From contig DASWAT010000170.1 in NCBI GenBank assembly GCA_036390995.1, positions 1 to 7,281 on the forward strand: a DNA stretch of 7,281 bases, given 5' to 3'. This DNA comes from DASQQQ01 sp036390995. Lineage in GTDB: Bacteria > Actinomycetota > UBA4738 > HRBIN12. This document shows, piece after piece, positions 1 to 6,101 of this stretch. The stretch's first letter is position 1; each line of letters opens with the position of its first letter. Under the pieces are notes generated by a model. That model was not told the origin of the DNA and ran no database searches. It worked only from the letters and a program-made list of their open reading frames with translations. The translations under genes and the position numbers were made by a program.

Positions 1-650
1 CCGAGGCCATCAAGCTCGTGAAGGAGTTCCCCGACGCGAAGTTCGACGAGAGCGTCGAGGTCGCCTTCCGCCTGGGCGTCGATCCCCGCAAGGCCGATCA
101 GATGGTCCGGGGCACGGTCTCGCTACCGCATGGAACCGGCAAGTCCGTTCGCGTGGCCGTGTTCGCCACCGGGCCGAAGGCGACCGAGGCCAAGGAGGCC
201 GGCGCCGACGTCGTGGGCGGCGAGGAGCTGGTCGAGGAGGTCATGAAGGGCAACATCGACTTCGACGCCACCGTCGCCACGCCGGACATGATGGCCGCGG
301 TGGGCAAGGCGGGCCGCGTGCTCGGGCCGCGCGGCCTCATGCCGAACCCGAAGACCGGCACCGTGACGTTCGACATCGCGAAGGCCGTGCAGGAGATCAA
401 GGCCGGGAAGCTCGAGTACAAGGTCGACCGGACCGCGAACCTCAGCCTGGTGATCGGGAAGAAGTCCTTCGGCGAGCAGCAGCTGCTCGAGAACTACGGA
501 GCCGTGGTGGACGAGATCCTTCGGGCCAAGCCGTCGGCGGCCAAGGGCAAGTACGTGAAGAGCCTGACGATCGCCACGACGATGGGCCCGGGCATCCCGA
601 TCGACACGAACCGGATGAAGATCGCCGAGGGGACCGCGGTCCCGGCCTAG
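1..650 (+). CDS. rplA: 50S ribosomal protein L1, 5'-truncated by the window edge
   Basis: L1 binds 23S rRNA at the mobile L1 stalk, helps release deacylated tRNA from the E site, and in many bacteria represses its own operon by binding its mRNA. The reading frame is open from base 3, so the true start lies upstream. About 216 residues are visible against a usual 230-240, so only some 20 N-terminal residues are missing. Diagnostic stretches are KFDESVEV and RLGVDPRKADQMVRG near the start, the central L1 signature GRVLGPRGLMPNPKTGTV (about bases 315-370), and the C-terminal IGKKSF and SLTIATTMGPGIPID segments. The GTG at 18 is an internal Val codon because the upstream residues (EAIKLV) are also typical of L1. 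rplK would be expected upstream. Downstream the usual rplJ is absent and a convergent gene begins 4 bp after the stop. The identification is secure. Confidence 0.97.
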   Translation, partial: EAIKLVKEFPDAKFDESVEVAFRLGVDPRKADQMVRGTVSLPHGTGKSVRVAVFATGPKATEAKEAGADVVGGEELVEEVMKGNIDFDATVATPDMMAAVGKAGRVLGPRGLMPNPKTGTVTFDIAKAVQEIKAGKLEYKVDRTANLSLVIGKKSFGEQQLLENYGAVVDEILRAKPSAAKGKYVKSLTIATTMGPGIPIDTNRMKIAEGTAVPA

Positions 651-654
651 ATCC

Positions 655-909
655 TCAACCGGCGTGGCGGTGGTTCCCGATGTGGGAATCGAGTCGTTCG
701 TTCAGGCCGTCGATCCGTGAGGTCAGCGCGTCGATGCGCTCGTCGATCCGAGCCGCGAGGGCGTCGATGCGCCCCCCGAGCTCGCTGCCCTGGGTGGCGA
801 TCGCCGTGCGAAGCTCGGTGCCGAGGCCATCGATCTTCACACCGAGATAGAAGAACGACGCCACGAGCGTCGCCCCCAGGATCCCAAGGGTCGCCCAAGC
901 TACGGCCAT
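655..909 (-). CDS. Small membrane-anchored coiled-coil protein, 84 aa, unknown function
   Basis: I do not recognise a named family. Residues 1-23 form one hydrophobic helix (AWATLGILGATLVASFFYLG), followed by a helical tail to about residue 78. The tail is built on I/L spacing with repeated RIDAL, RIDER and RIDGL units, as expected for a coiled coil. The DNA shows the repetition: the 12-mer gcgtcgatgcgc occurs at 728-739 and 761-772, 33 bp (11 codons) apart. The last residues are polar and His-rich (HIGNHRH). Such layouts occur in small inner-membrane scaffold or haemolysin XhlA-like proteins, but that is only resemblance. The ATG at 907-909 is preceded by a weak ribosome-binding site. The gene is convergent with rplA and divergent from the histidine kinase, with about 100 bp between their starts. 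The clear membrane-plus-heptad architecture favours a real gene over a chance frame. Confidence 0.72.
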   Translation of the reverse strand: MAVAWATLGILGATLVASFFYLGVKIDGLGTELRTAIATQGSELGGRIDALAARIDERIDALTSRIDGLNERLDSHIGNHRHAG

Positions 910-1001
910 GGAGCGACCATAGCATCGAGGGGTGACAACGAGCCGGGAGGTCCTGGATCACCAGCCCCTGACTGGCGGTAGGCTGTTTCGTGGCCCACGT
1001 C

Positions 1002-1008
1002 GGGAGGG
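1002..1008 (+). promoter_or_regulatory. Ribosome-binding site of the histidine kinase gene
   Basis: GGGAGGG lies 3 bases before the ATG at 1012. It is a strong purine match to the 16S anti-Shine-Dalgarno but rather close to the start. No better in-frame start sits nearby, and the hydrophobic sensor begins about 10 residues after this ATG, so the site supports the chosen start. Confidence 0.55.
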
Positions 1009-1011
1009 CGG

Positions 1012-2622
1012 ATGACCAGGAGGCGGGGGCGGCAGCGGGGGGCGATCCTTGAGGTCCCACTGCTGCTACCGTCGATCCTGTTCCTCGCGCTGGTCGCCTG
1101 GACGCTCCTCATCCTGTTGAGTTCGAGCTTCCGGTTCAACGTCGACTGGCCGCGGGCTCGGCTGCCCCTGGAAACGGCCGGCATCGTGGTGGCCGTGCTC
1201 ATCGCCGCGCTCGCGTACATCCGGTTCTCGCTCGACGGGAGCCGCTCCTTCCTGTTCCTGGCGCTCGCGTTCGTCGTGATCGGCGCGAACCGGCTGGTGT
1301 TCGGCGTCGTCCTCCAACCGAGCATCGTCGGGCTGCAGGAGGGGGCGTACCTGTGGACCGTGGCCCGGCTGATGATGGGCGTGCTCCTGCTGCTCGGTGC
1401 CGTCCGGTGGGCGACGGCCGGGGCTGAGGCCCGCCACCCCCTCACGGTCTTCCTGATCGGCTCACTCGGGTCGCTCGCCGTCCTGTCGGCGGTCGAGGCA
1501 CCGTTATGGCTGCTGCGGGCGCATCTGCCGCCGCTCGCGACGGGTGCCGTGCGGGTCGACGAGGTTCGTGGCATCCTCCCCGGGCTCACCGGGATCGATC
1601 TGGCCATGGGGCTCGTAGGTGCCGCCGTGTTCCTCATCGCCGCGCTGCTGTACGTGCGCCCGTCCGACCGTCCGTTCTCGATGTGGCTGCCCTCGGCGCT
1701 CGTGGTGGCCGCCTTCAGCCACATCCACTACATGCTGATGCCGACCGTGTTCGGGGACCGGATCTCGACCGGAGACCTCCTCCGCCTGGCGTTCTCGGGG
1801 GTGCTGCTGGTCGGCCTCATCGGCGAGATGTGGGCGACGTTCCTGGCCGAGCGCGAGCGCACCCGCGAGCTCCAGGGCGCCTACGAGGCGGAACGCGAGC
1901 GGATCCAGGATCTCGAGGAGGCCGAACGAACGCGCGCCGAGCTCCTCGGCATGTTGACGCACGAGCTGCTCCACCCCGTCGCCGCCACGCGGAGCATGGT
2001 GCTCGTCCTGCAACGCCGGTGGCAGGACCTGAACGACGACGCGAAGGTCGAGCTGGTCGAACGGCTGGATGTCGAGACGCGGAACCTGGTCGCGCTGGCC
2101 GAGCGTGTCCCCTCGGTGGCGCACTCGACGATGGAGCCCTTCCCGCTGCTGTTCCAGGACCGGGAGGTGGGACAGTTGCTCGCGGAGGCCGGGGCCGCGC
2201 CACCGAACGGCCACGCGATCGAGCTGCGCGTCCCGCCGGAAGTCGCCCGCCGCAGGATCCGCGTGGATCCCGTCCGGATCCTCCAGGTGTTCCGAAACCT
2301 GCTGTCCAATGCCGACAAGTTCTCGCCGTCCGGGTCCCCTATCGTCATCGAAGCCGAGGCCGGAGGGGACGAGGTGAGGTTCCGCGTGATCGATCGGGGG
2401 CCGGGCGTGTCGCCCGAGGAGGCCGAGCGACTGTTCGAGCCGTTCGCGCGCGGAACGACGGCGCAGCAGGGCGGGATCCCCGGATCCGGCCTGGGGCTGT
2501 ACGTGTCGCGCGGTATCGTCGAGGGCCACGGCGGCCGGATCTGGGTGGAGCCGGGCGATCCAGGGGGGTCGGCCTTCAGCTTCACGATCCCGACATCCGC
2601 ATCGGCCGGGAGCGAGGCGTGA
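1012..2622 (+). CDS. Multi-pass membrane sensor histidine kinase (HisKA/HATPase type)
   Basis: An inner-membrane sensor kinase that should autophosphorylate on His and pass the phosphate to a response-regulator Asp. Of its 536 residues, about 1-277 hold seven or eight hydrophobic segments (near 16-40, 55-71, 79-100, 113-133, 145-165, 195-214, 224-243, 256-277) with no evident large extracellular domain. A charged helical linker (278-312) has coiled-coil character. The dimerisation/phosphoacceptor region follows with candidate His317 in LGMLTHELLHP, then the catalytic domain: N-box around N433 (NLLSNADKFSP), G1 box DRGPGVS (461-467), F-box FEPFAR (475-480), G2 box GSGLGL (491-496). No PAS, GAF or HAMP is visible. 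The end of the sensor (FSHIHYMLMPTVFGDR, then GDLLRLAF) resembles, from memory, a sensor module common in actinobacterial kinases. The stop overlaps the next gene's start by 4 bp, implying translational coupling and a cognate pair. The H-box is atypical: Leu320 and His321 replace the usual Arg/Lys and Thr/Asn. The signal sensed is unknown. Confidence 0.93.
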   Translation: MTRRRGRQRGAILEVPLLLPSILFLALVAWTLLILLSSSFRFNVDWPRARLPLETAGIVVAVLIAALAYIRFSLDGSRSFLFLALAFVVIGANRLVFGVVLQPSIVGLQEGAYLWTVARLMMGVLLLLGAVRWATAGAEARHPLTVFLIGSLGSLAVLSAVEAPLWLLRAHLPPLATGAVRVDEVRGILPGLTGIDLAMGLVGAAVFLIAALLYVRPSDRPFSMWLPSALVVAAFSHIHYMLMPTVFGDRISTGDLLRLAFSGVLLVGLIGEMWATFLAERERTRELQGAYEAERERIQDLEEAERTRAELLGMLTHELLHPVAATRSMVLVLQRRWQDLNDDAKVELVERLDVETRNLVALAERVPSVAHSTMEPFPLLFQDREVGQLLAEAGAAPPNGHAIELRVPPEVARRRIRVDPVRILQVFRNLLSNADKFSPSGSPIVIEAEAGGDEVRFRVIDRGPGVSPEEAERLFEPFARGTTAQQGGIPGSGLGLYVSRGIVEGHGGRIWVEPGDPGGSAFSFTIPTSASAGSEA

Positions 2623-3275
2623 AGATCCTCATCGTGGACGACCATCTGATGTTCGCCCAGGCCATGCGCACCCTGCTGACGGGCGAGGACGACGTCGAGT
2701 CGGTGAGCGTGGCGGGCTCAGCGGAGGACGCCCTGCGGCAGTGTGGGGACGAGTGCCCCGACGTCGTCCTCATGGACGTCGACCTGCCAGGGGAGAACGG
2801 GATCGCGGCCACCCGCGACGTGCTGCGGACCTGCCCATCGGCGGAGATCGTGATCATCACGGCGCTCCAGGACCCGCACCTGATAGCGCGAGCCGTGGAG
2901 GCCGGGGCGGCCGGGTTCGTGTCGAAGACCCGGGCGGCCGACGAGCTGACCGGCATGATCCGGGCGGCGGCCGCAGGCGAAATGGTGCTGCCCGAGGAAC
3001 AAGCCGGCGAGATCCTGCGCCAGCTGCAGTCGTCCCGGCGCAGGAGCGTGGTGGAGGGCCCGGAGGCCCAGCTCAGCGAGCGGGAGCTGGAGGTCCTCCA
3101 GGCCTTCGCCGACGGGCTGACCACCGAGCAGGTGGCGGCGCACCTGTTCATCAGCGAGCGGACCGTGCAGAGTCACATCCGCAGCGTGCTGTCCAAGCTC
3201 GATCTGCACTCCAAGCTCCAGGCCGTCCTGTGGGCGCTCCGCCAGGGCCTGATCCGCCTGCGACCCATCGAGTGA
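2619..3275 (+). CDS. NarL/FixJ-type response regulator with LuxR-type HTH
   Basis: A 218-residue DNA-binding transcription factor, the usual length for this family. The receiver (about 1-120) has the acidic pair D7/D8 (IVDDH), phosphoacceptor D53 (LMDVDLPG), switch Thr81 (IITAL) and Lys103 (FVSK), so all catalytic positions are intact. A linker (about 121-150) leads to a LuxR/GerE helix-turn-helix (151-208): LSERELEVLQAFADGLTTEQ, then ISERTVQSHI as the recognition-helix region. The GTG start at 2619 lies within the kinase's stop (gtga overlap), with GGGAG at 2608-2612 six bases upstream. This gives the canonical receiver N-terminus MKILIVDDH. The longer open frame upstream is only a shadow of the kinase gene. 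It is presumably phosphorylated by the overlapping kinase, dimerises and controls promoters not identified here. Confidence 0.95.
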   Translation: MKILIVDDHLMFAQAMRTLLTGEDDVESVSVAGSAEDALRQCGDECPDVVLMDVDLPGENGIAATRDVLRTCPSAEIVIITALQDPHLIARAVEAGAAGFVSKTRAADELTGMIRAAAAGEMVLPEEQAGEILRQLQSSRRRSVVEGPEAQLSERELEVLQAFADGLTTEQVAAHLFISERTVQSHIRSVLSKLDLHSKLQAVLWALRQGLIRLRPIE

Positions 3276-3304
3276 ATGGCGCCTGCCCGTTCCTGCCGGA
3301 TAGT

Positions 3305-3326
3305 GGGTGCGCAAGAACGCGCACCC
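3305..3326 (+). other. Perfect 8-bp hairpin between the two regulator genes; possible terminator or operator
   Basis: The arms gggtgcgc (3305-3312) and gcgcaccc (3319-3326) are perfectly complementary around a 6-base loop, aagaac. The structure begins 29 bases after the first regulator's stop. It lacks a following T-run, so it is not a canonical intrinsic terminator, though high-GC bacteria are often reported to use hairpins without one. It could equally be a dyad operator, an mRNA-stabilising 3' end or an attenuator between the two genes. Confidence 0.45.
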
Positions 3327-3419
3327 CAGCGTAGGCCGACCGAGGCACCGCGAAATCCGCCGCGGATGCGATGGTCCCCGGTGCGTCGACCCGCGACAAT
3401 ATCGGAACCAGTCCTCGAG

Positions 3420-3424
3420 AAGGA
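3420..3424 (+). promoter_or_regulatory. Ribosome-binding site that sets the TTG start of the receiver-only gene
   Basis: AAGGA (within gagaagga) lies six bases before TTG 3431, an ideal distance. The two ATG codons further upstream (3366 and 3371) have no purine-rich site. The one at 3371 would add 20 residues of low-complexity sequence before the receiver. The site therefore favours the TTG. A short tcct at 3412-3415 could pair with the agga, a possible but weak way to mask it. Confidence 0.6.
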
Positions 3425-3430
3425 TCTCCG

Positions 3431-3919
3431 TTGAACGATCGTGACGTCGGCGGCCGCGAGGGAGCGGCCGAGCCCGCCCGGCAGGTCTCGGTCTTGGTTG
3501 TGGACGACCACCGGGCCTTCGCCGAGTCCCTGGCCCTGCTGATCGACGGCGAGGAGGGACTCCGCGTGGTCGGAACGGTCACCACCGGCGAGGAGGCGGT
3601 CCGCGAGTGCGCCCGGCTGGCGCCGGATGTCGTGCTGCTCGACCTAGCGCTGCCGGACATCGACGGGATCGAGGTGACCAGGCGGATCATGGCCGCGAAC
3701 CCCGCCACACGGGTCGTGCTGATCGCCGCCGTTGCGGGTGACGACGCCGTAGCCAGGGCCATCGAGGCGGGTGCGCGAGGCTTCGTGCCGAAGGTGAGCG
3801 CCGTCGACAAGTGCGTGCCGGTGATCCGAGGGGCGGCCGGGGGCCGGATCGTGCTCCCCGACGACCGCAGGGACGCGATCATCGCACTGGTCGAGAGGCA
3901 CCGGGCGTCCCGATCCTGA
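3431..3919 (+). CDS. Stand-alone receiver-domain protein (NarL-type receiver without output domain)
   Basis: A 162-residue protein from TTG 3431. After a polar 18-residue leader it contains one full receiver: D25/D26 (LVVDDH), phosphoacceptor D71 (LLDLALPD) and Lys121 (GFVPK). The switch Ser/Thr after strand 4 is replaced by Ala99 (VVLIAAV, where the neighbouring regulator has VIITAL). The chain ends after the fifth helix and the GRIVLPDD linker, exactly where a LuxR-type HTH would begin. Downstream frames up to about 4086 show no recognisable HTH remnant, so this looks like an established single-domain protein rather than a fresh frameshift. It resembles the preceding regulator's receiver across its length, suggesting duplication or common descent. 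It may act as a phosphate sink for the kinase, a connector, or an allosteric protein partner. It may be transcribed separately, given the 155-base gap containing a hairpin. Confidence 0.88.
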   Translation: MNDRDVGGREGAAEPARQVSVLVVDDHRAFAESLALLIDGEEGLRVVGTVTTGEEAVRECARLAPDVVLLDLALPDIDGIEVTRRIMAANPATRVVLIAAVAGDDAVARAIEAGARGFVPKVSAVDKCVPVIRGAAGGRIVLPDDRRDAIIALVERHRASRS

Positions 3920-4151
3920 CGTTCGGCGTCGATCCTCGGCCGGACGATCGAGTGCGCCTAAGCCCTACGCAGAAACGCACAATCGCGGCTGCGCGTAAGA
4001 CGCGACTGGGAAACCCTCTCCGCGGCCGATGCTTGCGCCGCCGCGCAATCCCACCATACGCGGTAGGCACTCTGGGGGAGTCATAGCTCCTCAGACAGGC
4101 GACGAGGCCGTGGCCCGAATGGTGCGGTCCCGAAAGGTGGGTGAAGTTCCG
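3920..4151 (+). other. Non-coding leader with several possible hairpins upstream of the secreted-protein gene
   Basis: There is no convincing gene in these 232 bases. Complementary arms visible by eye include GTGCG/CGCAC (3952-3956 with 3976-3980), TCGCG/CGCGA (3983-3987 with 4001-4005), GGG-AAA-CCC (4008-4016), CGCGGC/GCCGCG (4021-4026 with 4040-4045) and GGGGAG/CTCCTC with one wobble (4075-4080 with 4087-4092). They line up without overlap, as in a structured 5' leader or cis-regulatory RNA, but short GC-rich stems are common by chance at this base composition. I could not match the stretch to a known riboswitch consensus. No clear -35/-10 pair stands out, so the transcription start, and whether this whole stretch is transcribed with the gene, is unknown. 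Confidence 0.35.
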
Positions 4152-6014
4152 GTGAGGAAGAAGAAGATCTATGTGCCGCTGATCGCGGCGCTGATGGTGT
4201 TCTTCACCGTCGCGCTTGCAGGCATCGTTTCGGCGGCTGAGCTCGTGACGGCCGAAGTTACCGGCACGGTGAACGACGTGACCGTGACGCAAGGTAGTTC
4301 CGCTAACTTCACGATTGACGTATACGCGACGGGCGCGATCGCGTGCACGGTCGCTTCCGGCAGTCCATCGACCGCGACGGTCGACACTGTGTACTTCCTC
4401 GATTCCGGGGGTGCGCTCTCGACTGGGACGCCCTCGTCTTCGATGGCGTTCTTCTCGGATGGGACAAGTCAGGGCGGCAGTGGGAACTGCGGCGTCACGT
4501 GGACCAACGCTCCCACGAACTACTCCCGGGCCGCTTCAGTCAGCACCGCCGCGACGACCCCGGTGGGCGACTACACGATTACGCTGAGTGTGGCCGCTGG
4601 CACTACCGATGTCACCAACGCGAGCGGGATTACCGGGAAGCTCGGTGACACCACGGCGACTTCAGTCACGGTCCACGTGGTAGCTCCCGTCGTGACGAAT
4701 ACCCCGCCCACGGTCGTCGTCACCGGCGTGACGCATGGCGGGTCGTACAACAAGGGCTCCGTTCCGGCTGCGGGATGCTCGTGGACCGACACGGAGGACG
4801 GCAGCGGAACGTTCGCTGCCACGCTGAGCGCGATCACGGGAACCTACGCCAGCGATGGCATCGGCTCGCAGACGGCGTCGTGCTCGTACATGGACACGGG
4901 CGGCCTGACGGCCACCGCTTCAGCTACGTACAGCATCGTTGACCCATCCGCTCCGGTGATTACCTATGTCCTGAATCCAGCAGCCCCCCAGAGCAACGGC
5001 TGGTACAACACCAACGTCACGCTGACGTGGACCGTGACCGAGAACGAGTCGCCGAACTCGCTCTCCAAGACGGGCTGCGTCAATCAGAACATCACGGCAG
5101 ACCAAGCGGAGACGACCTACTCCTGCTCGGCGACGAGTGCGGGCGGCAGCGCAGGTCCCGTGTCCGTTTCCATAAAGCGTGACGCAACGGCTCCGACGGT
5201 CGCCTACAAGAGCGCGTCGGGCACCGCTGGAAACGCTGGTTGGTACGTCAGCGCCGTTACCGCGACGTTCACCGGCACCGACAACCTCTCGGGGTTCGAC
5301 GCGATCGGCACCCTCACGAAGGACCTTACGAGCGTCTCCTCCGGCGAGGGCGCGGGAGTCAGCGTGGGCAGCCCGGCCTTCACCGACTGGGCCAACAACA
5401 CGGCGGCCGAGGGTTCTGCCACGCACTCGTTCGACATCGACCTCACGAACCCGACGGTGACGTGTGGTTCCACGCCGTCCTTGATCCTCAACCAGCCGGG
5501 CGCACAGGTCTCGGCGACGGTGACGGATGATCAGTCCGGGCCCTTCGCTTCGCCGGTGACGGCTGCGGCGAACACTTCTGCGGTCGGGTCGTTCACGGCC
5601 AGCGTGACCGGGTACGACATCGCCGGACGTTTCGCGACGGTCAGTTGTCCGTACAACGTGGGCTACAACTTCACCGGGTTCTACCAGCCAATCGACAACA
5701 CCGTTGCGAACTCAGCGAAGGCCGGGCAGGCGGTCCCCGTGAAGTGGCGGCTGACCGACTACTACGGGGTTGGAATCTCGGATCCCGCCAGCTTCGTTAG
5801 CGTCTCGTCCTCAACAGCCGGAGGCTCGTGCGGAGGTACGGTGGACGCGATCGAGGAGTACGCGGGTTCCTCCGGTCTCCTGTATCTCGGCGATGGCAAC
5901 TGGCAGTACAACTGGAAGACGCCGAAGTCGTACGCGGGGAGTTGCCGGACGATGAAGCTCTACCTACTTGGCAGTGGTTCTCCGTACAAGACAGCGGACT
6001 TCCAGTTCAAGTAG
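4152..6014 (+). CDS. Secreted Ig-like repeat protein with C-terminal PxKF-type domain
   Basis: A protein of about 620 residues, exported by Sec. Residues 1-29 are a classic signal peptide: RKKK, a hydrophobic core and GIVSAA before the likely cut. About 32-180 form a beta-rich Ser/Thr/Ala-rich domain, 183-265 an Ig-like module, and 267-350 and 350-430 two related modules marked by GWYNTNVTLTW and GWYVSAVTATFTGTDNLSG. About 431-503 is another module. The C-terminus (504-620) resembles the PxKF domain: FTGFYQPIDN, KAGQAVPVKWRL (Trp instead of Phe), then WQYNWKTPKSYAGSCRTMKL and a final DFQFK. There is no LPxTG or C-terminal membrane helix, so it is released or held by other contacts. All ten cysteines fall as one pair per module, except the Cys-free 350-430 module. 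GTG 4152 gives the cleanest signal peptide; AAAGGTGG lies 11 bases upstream. ATG 4119 or GTG 4137 remain possible. Codon use looks less GC-biased than in the neighbours. Adhesive or structural surface function is an inference. Confidence 0.85.
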   Translation: MRKKKIYVPLIAALMVFFTVALAGIVSAAELVTAEVTGTVNDVTVTQGSSANFTIDVYATGAIACTVASGSPSTATVDTVYFLDSGGALSTGTPSSSMAFFSDGTSQGGSGNCGVTWTNAPTNYSRAASVSTAATTPVGDYTITLSVAAGTTDVTNASGITGKLGDTTATSVTVHVVAPVVTNTPPTVVVTGVTHGGSYNKGSVPAAGCSWTDTEDGSGTFAATLSAITGTYASDGIGSQTASCSYMDTGGLTATASATYSIVDPSAPVITYVLNPAAPQSNGWYNTNVTLTWTVTENESPNSLSKTGCVNQNITADQAETTYSCSATSAGGSAGPVSVSIKRDATAPTVAYKSASGTAGNAGWYVSAVTATFTGTDNLSGFDAIGTLTKDLTSVSSGEGAGVSVGSPAFTDWANNTAAEGSATHSFDIDLTNPTVTCGSTPSLILNQPGAQVSATVTDDQSGPFASPVTAAANTSAVGSFTASVTGYDIAGRFATVSCPYNVGYNFTGFYQPIDNTVANSAKAGQAVPVKWRLTDYYGVGISDPASFVSVSSSTAGGSCGGTVDAIEEYAGSSGLLYLGDGNWQYNWKTPKSYAGSCRTMKLYLLGSGSPYKTADFQFK

Positions 6015-6072
6015 GTCGGCCAGGATTTGAGGATCGAGAGGGCGGAGCGACACCCACCCTCCGGGAACGAGG

Positions 6073-6101
6073 AAGGGACCCCTTCGGGGGTCCCTTTCTT
6101 T
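6073..6101 (+). terminator. Strong rho-independent terminator after the secreted-protein gene
   Basis: AAGGGACCCC (6073-6082) and GGGGTCCCTT (6087-6096) form a perfect 10-bp stem closed by a TTCG tetraloop on a C-G pair, an exceptionally stable loop. The stem runs straight into a T-rich tail (tttcttt, 6095-6101). It begins 58 bases after the stop of the secreted-protein gene and separates that transcription unit from the membrane-protein gene downstream. Confidence 0.93.

Noticed and set aside
954..984. Promoter for the kinase gene with a -10-like TAGGCT at 979-984
   Set aside because: Only a partial -10 match, and no acceptable -35 at a suitable distance (tggatc is 19 bases away), so it is not reported as a feature.
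1504..2529. Long antisense open frames opposite the kinase gene
   Set aside because: They are shadows of GC-biased codon use. The translations are rich in Arg, Gly, Pro and His with no domain signals, while the + strand shows full kinase motifs.
3811..4086. Possible decayed DNA-binding domain after the receiver-only gene, in another frame
   Set aside because: Reading other frames after 3919 gives no LuxR-type helix-turn-helix pattern such as LSxRExEVL or VxxHxxxI, so a recent frameshift is not supported.
3952..4092. c-di-GMP-I (GEMM) or other known riboswitch in the leader
   Set aside because: GCACA and GGTAGG-like fragments are present, but the conserved GCAAACC and GACGCAAAGCC segments are missing, so I do not assign a class.
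4029..4151. Upstream extension of the secreted-protein frame to ATG 4029
   Set aside because: It would bury the signal peptide 41 residues inside the protein, and the added residues resemble non-coding GC-rich sequence. Nearer starts (4119, 4137, 4152) fit better.
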